Assembly (NCBI GenBank): GCA_014549065.1
Contig: JACDOX010000018.1
Span: forward strand, 248,001-312,000
Direction of reading: 5' to 3'
Source: Cardinalis cardinalis
Taxonomy: Eukaryota; Chordata; Aves; Passeriformes; Cardinalidae
Length of the DNA stretch: 64,000 bases
Part shown: one piece after another, positions 10,901 through 22,380 of the stretch
How positions within the stretch are numbered: the stretch's first letter is position 1
How the letters are laid out: every line of letters starts with the position of its first letter
Translations under genes and position numbers: made by a program
The notes under the pieces: generated by a model
Databases searched by the model: none
Told to the model about the DNA's origin: nothing
The model's input: the letters and a program-made list of their open reading frames with translations, nothing else

Positions 10901-13600
10901 TTGTAAAACCAGATCATCTGTCATGATTGTCATCATTACTGTCATGACATGATGGTCATTACAACANGAGAAGAAAGGAATATCCTCAGAAATTCCTTAG
11001 GCAAAGAATAAAGTCTTGAGCAATAGAAAGACAAAACATTAACCCTAAACCTGAGGCTGTTTCAAAAAGCCTTTGGAGAAAAGAAGGATAAGTTCAAAAG
11101 AAGGATGAGTTTTCTCCACCTTGGCTGGTGGTAAAATAAGCCTAAGCTCAACTCTTTGCATGATCAGCACTGAAGGAGACTTAAAAAAATAGAAGTGGCA
11201 AGGGTCAAGACTAGCTGGGTCTTTNATCTTCATCCCTGATCTTCTCCATTGATTTGCCAACTTGAAATACCTAGTGCAGGATAATGACCGGTCCCCTAGA
11301 GGCACAATATTTTTAAGATGTGAAGGTTGCTACTCCTCATCTTCCTCTTTAAAAAAAAAAGAAAAAGTCAAAGGTTCTTGAATCAGATGACTTGTTGACA
11401 GCAAACATGGTATTTGAATTATGAGCACATCAGAGAAACACATCAGTAAGTTTTGCCTTAAGAAATGTGGAAGACAAATATGTAACTATAGAGCACTGGA
11501 GTATAGAGCCCTGTGCTTTCCAGCAGAGTGAAGCATTAGGTATCGAAGGCTGGGTGAAACAAGCTGATGTTTTGTGCTAAACATCAGCAGCTGCCCACTA
11601 ACTGAAAGGCAAACTCCAATACAATCAGCTCTATGTGCTCAGCCAGCATGAAAAATTTGGAACAGGAAAACTTTCACATTTAAAATACATCTGAATGGAG
11701 CCTGGGGAGAGAGAAAGAAACAAAAACCAAAGAGAATATTAGAAAAAAGGAAGCAATCATGAGCTTGTCTCTCATCTCAAGTAGACATCCCTTTCTGATG
11801 TGGTTCAGCACCAAGAGGAGAGGTGAGTGTCCCCCCTGATAGGAATGTTTGCTGGCCACATAAAAGACTGGAGGGTCCTGATGCAAGACCACAGTTGATT
11901 AATGCCTTTGCCTGAAGAAGTATATTTGTTTCTGTTGAATACTCCCTGTGAATTATGTTTCCAAAAAGCCAAAGTACAGCAAAAAACCCAGATCATCTCC
12001 ATGCCTACTAAAATTTAAATAACCTCTATTGAATACTTTAATACAAGTATTTTCCATCCACCTGAGTCAATAAGAAGGATTATCTGCTACTAATCAGAGT
12101 CCATGAAGAGACATAACATTTTTCCCCAAACTACAAGAAACTGAAGGAAAGAACCAGGAGAAAAACAGTGAAAGTNTTACAGTTAAATCTGTGGTTGAGC
12201 TTACCAAAATGCTCAGAGAGTTATGATAGTTCATGGACCTTCAGATACTGTGTTTCATGTCAAGAGGGATCCACTCACAATCATTTTACAAAAAAACTAG
12301 TTTGAAATTGGATATGGCTGACATGGATGGCATGAATTTTTTATTTTTTTTTTAATTTTTCCATTCAGGCATCATTCTCTTAGCCTCAAAATTAATCATA
12401 AGCAGTGAGCAAACCCAATATTTTTCTAAAGAAAAATTCAACAATGACTGAGAAAGCTCAGCCAGGAATTGATTTAAATTATTCTTGCCAAAAAGTGAAA
12501 AAAACACGCTCCTACTGTAACTGGATACAGAATTTAAAAACACAATAATAATTTTCTTCTAAGAGGGGAGGGAAGTTAGACCAACATATATAGGGGAAAA
12601 AACTTTTAGAGTGGTTTAAAGAAAATGTCACCTACATTTTTGGAAGCAGAGCTGACAACATTTTCATGATTAATAAACTTTCACATGGCAATGGCTACTC
12701 TTTCAAAGATAGGTTGCACAATCAAAACACCCACAGCACTTTCTGGCTCCAGAGGTTTCCAAAACTCACTGACTTGGTTCTCAAGTAGTTTTTGCCTTTC
12801 CTCTTCTCAGGTCAAAGATACAAGTGGGCAGGACATGTTTACAGTGTTTCTTTGTGGGCTATTATGTCTGGAATGCCTCTCTCTCTGGCAAGGAGGTTAA
12901 TGAGTGAGAAAAAAGAGATACTGAACTAATTTATAGCGATAACAGAAAAAGGAACATTATTTCAAAATCCAAACCTCATCTAAACTGCTTAGGGATTTTA
13001 AGTTCTTTTGTATTTTATCAGTATTATCAGCTGTACTTTTGTACTTTAAAGTTATTTTTAAGCCAAAGTAGAAGATAAAATTGTAAGATAAATACTAAAA
13101 TGAAAAGAAGGGAGACCTAGAAATCTCTTAAGAGAGTCAATTGTTAAGACCCCTTCTTGTAGTACTAACAAATAAATTGTTCTCAGTAAGTTTGCCAAAA
13201 TACTCATAGGCTTTAATTCATATAAACAGAGCCTTCCCCAGTTAAAATTGAAAAGTACGCAGGCATACTCAGGCATATTTCATCCTTCTTTCATCCTTCT
13301 TTCCACATTCATTGCTGCTTTTGTAGCTCCAGCACAGTGAGTGGGGGCCCAATGTGTCTATTAGTGCTGAAACCACAATTCCAAATTCCAGTAAAGACAC
13401 TGAAGCCGAGCAAAATTTGTCATTGTAGAAATTTTGAGTGGGTCTTTATGAAATCCAAACATATTATGCACAGCTCCTCTGACCTCTCCAGTGTTTCTTC
13501 AGTTTCACCCTGTTAGAGTAGAAGTAAAGATTTTCCATTATTTTTGTTCTCTCTCCAGTTATTTATGACTCATTGTCTACTATGACAGAACAGTACTTCC
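7914..13600. other. Non-coding sequence, nothing recognised
   Basis: 5.7 kb of AT-rich sequence. I see no transposon, RNA gene or convincing exon. The open frames near 11045-11305, 11680-12002 and 13058-13276 (all minus) are of chance length. A short A tract lies at 11350-11365. Confidence 0.55.
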
Positions 13601-13620
13601 CAAAGAAGAATTCTTCTTTG
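13601..13620. repeat. Perfect 20-base palindrome
   Basis: The half site CAAAGAAGAA at 13601-13610 is followed directly by its exact reverse complement at 13611-13620, with no spacer and EcoRI-like GAATTC at the centre. It lies about 130 bases before the pyrimidine-rich microsatellite. Confidence 0.95.
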
Positions 13621-13749
13621 CCTTTCTTTCCATTCTTCAGTTGCACAAGATATAACGTTTTCTGAAGAGCTTGCATCCTTGTGCTGGATCTAGTAGAATG
13701 GTCTCAACATATCTGCATAGGTAGAGAAAACTCACTTCTGAAAGCACAG

Positions 13750-13772
13750 CTTTCTTTTCTTTTCTTTCTTTC

Positions 13773-13844
<72 letters not shown>

Positions 13845-13855
13845 TTCTTTCTTTT

Positions 13856-13907
<52 letters not shown>

Positions 13908-14192
13908 TCCTTCTTTCCTTCTTTCTTTCTTTCCTTCTTTCNNNNNNNNNNNNNNNNNNNNNNNNNNNNNNNNNNNNNNNNNNNNNNNNNNNNNNNNNNN
14001 NNNNNNNNNNNNNNNNNNNNNNNNNNNNNNNNNNNNNNNNNNNNNNNNNNNNNNTCCTTCCTTCCTTCCTTCCTTCCTTCCTTCCTTCCTTCCTTCCTTC
14101 CTTCCTTCCTTCCTTCCTTCCTTCCTTTCCTTTCCTTCCTTCTTTCTTTCTTTCTTTCTTTCTCTCTCTCTCTCTCTCTCTCTCTCCCCCCT
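13750..14192 (+). repeat. Compound pyrimidine microsatellite (TTTC/TTCC/TC) with assembly gap
   Basis: The order is (TTTC)n with some TTTTC variants, mixed TTCC/TTTC, a 113-base N gap at 13942-14054, pure (TTCC)n at 14055-14127, (TTTC)n again near 14137-14163, and finally (TC)n ending in a C run at about 14192. The true length is unknown because of the gap. The 173-codon open frame running across it is an artefact of a stop-free repeat. A homopyrimidine tract of this length can form triplex (H-DNA) structure. Confidence 0.97.
13942..14054. other. Assembly gap of 113 N
   Basis: The only run of Ns in the window. All other Ns are single bases. The gap sits inside the TTTC/TTCC repeat, where short-read assembly is expected to fail. 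Confidence 0.99.
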
Positions 14193-17100
14193 AGGATATT
14201 GAATGTACTTTATGTTTTATTTTGAAATTCTGATATTGAGAGAGAAGCAATCCAAATAAGATGTGGAAGTCACTCCTCAAAAAAGAGAGGAATAAACTAA
14301 TGTACATTACCTCAAGACTACCTCACTGTTTTAATCTTATATATGTAGAGGTAAAAACAGTATCTATTTGTCTTAAGAATTTCCTGATGCAAAGTTATTA
14401 TAGCAAATCTCAAATACATGTAGCAATGAGAAAAGTCTGGGATGTAAATTCCAGTGACTGCATTATATTCAATAGACTCCTTTACTATTTGCTTCTCAGA
14501 TTTCATTTATCCTCTTTTCTGCAACTTTTACCACCTGGAGCTTTCTTTCATTTCTTTCTAAATGAGTCATTTGAGGTGAACTAGGCTGTTATCAAAAACT
14601 CCTACCCAGGGGCTAGTGCAATGCAGTACTTCCTTGGGAAGATCACCAAGAGGACCCAGGCTCTGGGATTCACATCAGGGGTCAGTTTGGGCACTCACTT
14701 CTATCTCTGTGCTGGGCTCAGTCAGCAGAGATAGTGGCATCCTGATGAGACCACAGGTTGTTTTCCTGTGGCTTTTCCCCTGAGAAGCCCAGACATGGTG
14801 GGAATTGCATGGAGGCTGCTGCCCCAGCTGCAGATGTTGGAGCTGAACTAGCATTCACAAGTGACACACTCAATCACTTAGTCACGCTGACTAGTGGAAG
14901 GGTCAGATGATAATCTGACCTTTGAGCAGTAGCTATTAAAACAAGGAGGTCAAACCATCCATTTCCAGAAACAGTCATGGTAGTATACAAAAGATGTTCA
15001 GCTGGACTGTGCAGTGGATTGTGTCCTAAAGTTCTTCCAACGTACAGACAACATGTAGTTACCACTTGCAGAATCTCCTCAGTACCACCTTCACAGAATT
15101 CCACAACTAGACTAGTGTTTTTCATGAAGAATACTATTTATGGAGGATAGTTAATAAAGTTATTTTATTAATTAATTACCTTTTTCTGGGAGAGGCAAGC
15201 ATAAGTTACAAACTAGATTGCATTTTGTACAGAAAACCCCAGGTGCTCCAGAAAGTGAAGAGCTCCATTGATGGGCCACAGAGCAATGTGGTGAGACGAA
15301 TTTGGGGATCTTGTGAGAGGACAGACAGCCAGTCATGGCTAGTTCCTCTCCTCCAGCCTCACCTAACACAGATGAGAAATAGCCAGATATTACTGGTGCC
15401 ATGGAGATGGTACAAAGCAGCTGCCTGAAGACTGAAACGAGGCGGTGTGTTTGTTGAATGCCTGAGATGCTGTCCAACTCTGCACTCCAGCAGGGTTTCA
15501 GGGAAAGCTCTCACTCCAAAGACCACAGAACTGGCTTTTCAAAGTCATGATTCATGCACATTCACTAGGAAAAGTAGGACACAACACATGCTTCTGTTCT
15601 AAAGGACTTCAGCGCCAAGGCACAGTGATCTCTGACCTTTCTAAAATTGTAAAGTAACTGTTGGTTTTTGTTTTCCTAGATGTCCCTTTAGGTCTGAAGA
15701 ATTAGAATTTAATGGCAGTCTCAAGCAGATGTAGATAATGAAACTCTGTGACAGGGCTACTATTTTCAGAACTGTCTTCTGAAAACATTTTTTTAATTTC
15801 AAACACATATTTAAATATATATACATGTACACATGCACAGACGGAGGAAGCAGGCTATCCAAACTTTAATGAAATTTGGCTATTTCTCATCAGGCTAAAG
15901 AAGAAAAAGATTTTTTTTTTTCCTTTGTGTTTAGATATTCATCTGAGCCTCTGAGAGAGAGAGAATAATCCAGAGTTTCATAGAGTTTGTGGTCCCAACT
16001 TCCTCAGAAACATTTAATCAGTCCACTAAAGTCACTGCACTTTCTGAGTCTGTTTTTAATTTTTTAAAATCAGGAATACAGGCTTTTTTGAAAGAAAGTC
16101 CTTTTCCCTCTGTGAAGTGGGTTTCTCTGGATGTCTTTTAATGTCATATGATTATGTAGAGAGATGCACTACAGGGATAGCACATTATATGACAGAGGAG
16201 ATGGTGACCTTAAGCTGATTTATTTTCTCCATATCAAATAAACATAATTATTATACAAAATTTATCTTAGGACACTTTCAGTGATTGATCAGTACTTCTT
16301 CTTAGGATTTCAATAGAGTCAGCTCAGATCACATAAATGGTGTTTTATTTTTAAATCTAAGTTATTTTCCAGCTTCATTCTTATGTGTCTGTCACTGTTT
16401 AAACATTTTATTTAGAGTGCTAAAGAATGATCTCTCACCACGTAAGTAGTTCTGTGTGTATTTTGTTTTCCTGTCACAGGTTATTTTAGTGTGTAATTCA
16501 CCTGCTTTCTGAAGAACTTTGCTACAATTCACACTGAGCTAACCACAGATTTCTGCAAAAAAATTACGATCCTTTCACACTAATGGATAAGTATTAATTT
16601 CATGCTCCTTTTTAGAATTTAATAACATTGCTCTTGCATATAATTTTTAATTTAGAATTTATCTTATGCATATATATATAAATATTTTGGAAGCTTAAGA
16701 TCAANTTCTATCCTTATTTGTAAAAATGAAAAAATATTAAAGAACACAAAATAGTTCTTACTGGCAAAGAATTTCTGAAATAATCTCCAGCTTTGTGCAT
16801 TGACTTTAAGTCATGAACAATAGTGAGTAAGATAATTCAGCCTTTACAACCAGTACAGAAAGCTGAATCTGTCTCATTTTCAGCATTAAGCAATACATGA
16901 AACCCACCTGGGGATCCTGGGAAAGCCCATTCAACACTCATTTTCAGCTTTGTTTTGTTTTTCTCCTCCCACTTCCCAGCCTACATGAACACTGAAGGAC
17001 ATACAATCCGTCTTGTTTTCCCACCTGTAACAAAGTACACTGGGGCAAAAACCCCACCAGAAGAGCTAGGTTATAAATGGTATCTTAACCCATTACAGCT

Positions 17101-17789
17101 GCGCCACACATAAAAATTGGCTGCATGTGTTGTGTTCTTTCACTTTAAATACACTCTACCTTTAGAGGTTATTCTTTAAGCTATCTTCTGTTGCCATAGG
17201 CACACTAGGTTGAACAGATCTAGTTAAACACAAACAAGACAAAAATAAAATGTGTGAACCTGTGCCTTGAGAAAAAGACACCCTGCCTTTTCCAAGGATT
17301 CCACAGAATGAGCATTTTTGACAATATTTATATATGCTGGGTTTTCAACTCTACCTTGGACCTCCAGCGTACAACGATTCTACACATACACACCCACACT
17401 GTACACACATTGGCATATGGTATTTACAGTACACCTTCCATATTATCATATAACTTTCTTATTTCCCACTATGAAACACAGAGAAAATTTATGCCGTGTT
17501 GCATACAGTATGCTGTGTTCAAGTGAACTTTACTACATACAAAGTTTCAAGAGCAGGTCTGTGCGAATCATTAACTTTTCAAAAGGCGCCAGTTCCCTTC
17601 TGTCACTAATGACATGCGTAACAGTTTAATGTAATGCTACTTTTAATTATCAGAGCCCTTTCTTTAAATATCAAATTTCCCTCTCTAAATTGTCCTGAGT
17701 TCCCTTTACAGTCTCATCTGTCACTGTAAATGTCATCACTTTATTCCTTCTTCGGATGCAGTGACAGGCCCACTCTTATCCCCAGCTTT
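14193..17789. other. Non-coding sequence with few ambiguous bases
   Basis: No gene or transposon is recognised. The part from 14590 to 15430 is less AT-rich than its surroundings. Its open frames (15172-15477 minus, 101 codons; 15225-15428 plus) do not resemble any protein I know. Only one N (16705) occurs in this stretch. Confidence 0.55.
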
Positions 17790-18400
17790 ATCTCTTTTTC
17801 CATCCTTTATTGTACTACAAAGATCCCTCTTTCATAGTTTACAGCTGTATCCGCTTTCCACACGTGGCAAATGATTGCCTCGGTAAAGGTATTTTCTGTT
17901 TCAATCTTGCATTTTCCCAAGGGAGAACAAAAGGGACAAGCTTTCTGGAGTTGGTTTCACTGAGAAAATTGTTTAGAATTGCCTCATTCCTCAACAGATT
18001 AACGAATGCATACAATCCCGGCTTAAGTGCTATTGTACAGCACAATTTGTCCATTATACTTTGTCCCTTCCATTTATAAAACCCCCTCACCAATTAAAGT
18101 AATACAGCCTTCCAATACCTGCTCCCAATTAAATCTGAGCTGTATTACCTGCCTTGATGCAGCTGGTCACAGATTCCTACCACTTACTAGCATTCATTAG
18201 CCCAATTCATTATCCAGGGGCTGGTGGCAGGAATTCAAGCTACCGGCTTTATTCAGGGGCCATCAAAATTATCAGCTTTCAGCACAAGGCCCCAGTAAGA
18301 ACAGGATTAAGTGAAGGGAGAGGGAATTCATACAGTAGCGAAATGTCATTGTTTCTACTTTGCTTATGTCTCTTCTAGATCAGTGCATCAGGAGCATCCA
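17790..18400. promoter_or_regulatory. Candidate conserved non-coding element
   Basis: This N-free stretch has balanced composition and repeated homeodomain-type motifs: CAATTAAA occurs twice (18091-18098 and 18126-18133), and TAATACAGC (18100-18108) recurs inverted as GCTGTATTA (18139-18147). A TTTATAAAA TATA-like string lies at 18073-18080. Open frames on both strands (17810-18079 plus, 17839-18093 minus) are not protein-like. Dense ATTA cores within an N-poor region suggest an enhancer. This is inference and needs an alignment with other birds. Confidence 0.3.
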
Positions 18401-20180
18401 CTGGGTGTACGAAAGAAGACAGCTGGTCACAATTGGAAGAAAGCCTTTTGCTCATTTGCTTTCAGTATAGCTCCTAATTTTGTTTTCCTGTGCCTCTTGC
18501 CTCCAAGCCTCCTTGCTCCAAAAGATAGTCTATTGTCTGATCTGTAGCCTACTTACAGATGTGATCATTAACCACTTAAGGTCTGCTGCTGCAGAGTGGC
18601 TCGCTGCAGTTTAACGACAATCTTTCACTTACTGAGATGAAAAAAACCTAATTTTTCTGACAGGATGAAAAATTGCTGAATCGCTGAGGTTTCACTGCCC
18701 AGTGTAATGGGGCTTTCCCAGGCCCTTGGTGTTCCCACGATGCTGTGCTAGATGATAGTGTGCAACATGGCAGGCTGTGTAGAAGGCAAAGCCATCTGCT
18801 GCTCGGAAGTGGTTTAAGTGTCAATGTCCACTCTGTGAGTGAGCTTCCAGATTTTACTGGACAGTGGTGACTGTAAGACAGCCAGCCACATCATAAGCTT
18901 TGGGGCTTTCACAAGAAGAGGAATCGGGGCAGAGGAAAGGGGAGATTTTCACTTGCCTGGTGCTTGGAGACTGTCACCCTCTAGCTCTGCCCACTCCAAA
19001 GAGGACTATGACCATCCATGGCTTGCTGCTGGCCTGTCTGAGCATGGTACAAGCAGGGAGATTAAAAGGAGAGAAAAAACAATAATATTTCCTGTGAATG
19101 TAGTGAAGGGAGAGGCTTGAAAAATTCAATCTAGACAATTTTGGACCAATTTTAAGCAAATTCTTTACTGCAAACACTCATCTCTTATCAAGGATCAGCA
19201 ACATATGCACATCCATAGCATTTTTTAAGGTGGTGGAGGATGTATATTAGTGTTTTCCTCTCAATTAACTTCTAGGCAATTTTCCCAGCTAAATACATAA
19301 CATCTTTGGCAGTATGCCAACCAAAACCTTAAGACCCAATGCTAAATTCTGTACTTATACAGGCAGCTTAGATTCTCATGCGGTGAACTGGAAGACTGCC
19401 AGTAGCTCCCACCATAAACCTAGCAGTAGGAACACTATATATATTTTTTATCAAGAAACTCTACTTTACTTTTCTAAGACCACTTCAAAACTGCACCATT
19501 TTAATGTTCCTTTAGCACAAAATAAAAGAAAGATTTAACCTGCTATTAAATTAGCCCAATTAGCCATTTATTTCATGTAACCTTACACTTCTGATGGCAT
19601 TAAATCAAACATACCAACATGTGGATTTTTTCTTTCTTTTTTTTTTTGTAACTTATGGTAATTACACACTGCCTGCTAGACAATAAATTTCTCGCTAGCC
19701 TTTTGCCCTGTTCTCTCCCTCTGGAAGAGGATTATTAGAACAGAAGCATTCAAAGACCCCTCCTCATATACCTCATATATGGAAAAAGATGTCCTGGAAA
19801 AAGATGGAGTACCTATGCACCTTAAGGCATAAAATAAAATAATCAAAAAACAGAGAAAAATCAGAGTGCAAAAAACAGAAAAAGAAAAAAGAAAAAGAAA
19901 AAGGAGAAAAAAACAGAAAAGAAGGTAAGATAGTAAGATATTTACAATATTTACAAAGGGTTGATTTCCAGACTCTATATGTTGTCCATGTCATTTGACT
20001 CAGATCACGTACCAAAGGCCACTGTTAGCTGGATATTATGGTTTTTTCCCAAAAATCATTTCTCTGGGGGTAGTGGGGAGAAAGAAAACCCAGTTCTAGT
20101 AAAAACTGGCAAGAATCTGTGATCAGAATGCCCAAATCTGTCTCTGACACATTGACAGAGAAGCTAAACAACCATGTGTG
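18401..20180. other. Non-coding sequence with a purine-rich patch
   Basis: No gene is supported. From about 19840 to 19930 the plus strand is almost pure A/G (AAAAAG-type units), a low-complexity tract. The open frames (18311-18547, 18839-19120 and others) are short and random in character. Confidence 0.55.
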
Positions 20181-20189
20181 GCACAACTG

Positions 20190-20560
20190 CCAGCAAGGGC
20201 AGGGTGATGTTCCCTGATGCTCTGGCCCTCCTTTACCCTCCAGGCAATGCCTTTTGCGGCCAGGTTGCCTTTGCTGCTACCCCGTGCTTGCCAGCAGTCT
20301 CGTTCATTTGCTGGTGCCATTTTGTCCCGTTCTCAGGCNGTCAGTGAAGCAGGTTTATGGCAGAGCAGACGAGGTGCTGCAGCCACCCCTGGCACACCCC
20401 AGGGTCCTGCCAGCAGCGCCCGGCTCGGTGTGTCCCAGGAGAGGGCTCGGGGCAGCTCCTCCACCCTGGAGCAGCATTGCCATTGCACACCGTGCCTGTG
20501 TGCAGCTCTGGCAGGGAGCTGTCAGCAGCATATTGGGTATCCTCACAAAGCAGGGAAAGT
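20190..20560. other. Local GC-rich, CpG-containing block
   Basis: In otherwise AT-rich DNA this block is clearly GC-rich, with about ten CpG pairs, among them a tight group near 20418-20430. Long overlapping open frames in several reading frames (up to 173 codons, 20217-20738 plus) follow from the low stop frequency of GC-rich DNA and show no domain I know. It could be a small CpG island or lncRNA promoter, or the remnant of a GC-rich transposon such as an LTR. I cannot tell which. Confidence 0.45.
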
Positions 20561-20781
20561 GCCCTCCTTGGTTCTGTTTAGATGTCTTCTTGGGGACTTA
20601 CTTTCAAAGATGGCTCTGACTTGTGACCCTGCTGCAGATGGCGTAACCGTTGCCTTGGCAGACTGCCACTCACATCCGGTTTCCAGTCTCACGTTCTCTT
20701 TCCTTTACAACGTGGGCAACCCTGCTCCCGGCTTTTAATTCCTCCTCTTCCCCCCCCTTCTTTTCTAGTTCCCCTGGCAGG

Positions 20782-20813
20782 CACAGCTCCTTGGCTCCAC
20801 AGCTCCTTGGCTC
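20782..20813 (+). repeat. 16-base tandem duplication
   Basis: Two exact head-to-tail copies of CACAGCTCCTTGGCTC. Confidence 0.95.
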
Positions 20814-22351
20814 CAGAAGCTTGTTAGGTATTTGTCATCAAAGATTTTACTCTTCCTTCCATAAAGTTCACCCACGATGACAAAACTAATGAATGACTGT
20901 AAGAAGCATCATGATAAAAGGAAAGCTAAAGGAAGCAAAAGAATGGCTGAAGTGTCTTTCCTTCCCTCTTTTTTTCCCCTGGCTGTCAATGTTTTAATTT
21001 CTCAATTAACTTAACTTGCAACCCTAGTAAGCATTAACAATCTTTTGAATCTTATGTGGGTTTTTAAATATGAAGAGCTTTGTTATCTTCACAGACTTTT
21101 AAAGATAGATTGATAAACTGTAAATAGTACAAATTTGATATGGCATCTTGAATGATATATCTAGAAGATTTTCTGAAATAAATTACTTCCAACCCTTTAT
21201 CTGCTATTAACTCTTGAGGAATCACACAGTATTCAGCAATGTGAAATATGAACAGTTTGGAGTCTGAAATAATCTGAAAATACAAAACCATTACTTTTCA
21301 TTCAAACTCAGTACCAGAGAAGTCCTTTTAATTTTTTCTTCTCTCTAAAGAAACTTTTGCACCTCAATTCTCTACTTCACCTTTAAAAAATCCTTGCCTC
21401 TTAAAAACGTGTCCTCTGCAATTCTGAATTTACATATCTTCATACTCAAAGGTACAGCTTTAAAATTTTAACTTANACAATACTTAAGATCACATTTTTT
21501 ATGCAGAATTGCACTGTGCTCTATGTAAAGACCCTTGGACTACCAAGAAGCAGGACAGGATTCCTGTTTTCTAGTTTTATTCCAAAGCAGGCTGAAGCAG
21601 GGAGGGAAGGGAATGAGCATGTCCCAAGCTGACACACTTACGGTGGTAGAGAAGTTAATAGAAAGCCTTGGGGAAAATTATTGTAAAGTCTGACCCACAA
21701 ATTCTGACAGAAAAGGGGACATGTGTTTACACATGTGTTTTGCTGCTCTGAGATGCATTGTTACAGACCATACTGTTTCTACTTTCTTGGGATTTTCACC
21801 AATCCTAAAAAAAAAAGGGCTACAGTATTAAAAAAAAAGTAGTTATTGACATGAGAATAGAATTTCCTCAAAGAAAAATGAAAACCATTATTGCAGATTA
21901 ACCTTGTCCCTAATTGCTATTACCTGGAATATTTCATGCTGTCCTGTGGTCTGATTCTCGAGCTAAATGTTCCCAACTAATTCAAAACATTCCCATTTTC
22001 CAGCTAAACAGATTTCTTAGTTTAGTCCAAACCAACTGCTCTGCCTCTGTGGGATCGATCATCTTTTCCAGACACTGGGTTGTTCTGGTATACAATCATA
22101 CCAAATACATCTGTGTCAGGTTCATCTTTACAGCACATGGATCTGTGCTGTGATTGCTTCTTTTCAGATTACTCCTAGGCAAAGCACTGAGTAAATAAAC
22201 AAGGACTTCCCATCTCTTCACCTTACTTATTTGCAATATGAGGGTTACTTATGCACAAAAAACCAACCAAACAAAAACATAGAAAGCTGGAAAAAGAGAA
22301 AGAAGGACGCACACTTTCAGGGTTCCTCTTTGCAAGAAGATTCTTCCATTT

Positions 22352-22380
22352 ATTTGCATTGCCACAGCTGTTCGCTGTGG
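22352..22380. promoter_or_regulatory. Octamer-like site next to a 7-bp hairpin
   Basis: ATTTGCAT (22352-22359), the POU-factor octamer, lies two bases before CCACAGC (22362-22368), which pairs with GCTGTGG (22374-22380) across a 5-base loop. A regulatory role is inference. Confidence 0.25.

Noticed and set aside
13681..14202. 173-codon frame rich in Phe, Leu and Ser
   Set aside because: It runs through the TTTC/TTCC microsatellite and the N gap, where no stop codon can occur.
15975..16030. Weak resemblance to the CR1 3' end (minus strand)
   Set aside because: Only scattered short matches; no continuous CR1 pattern could be followed.
20217..20738. 173-codon frame in the GC-rich block
   Set aside because: High GC lowers the number of stops; three other frames are open over the same bases and none is protein-like.
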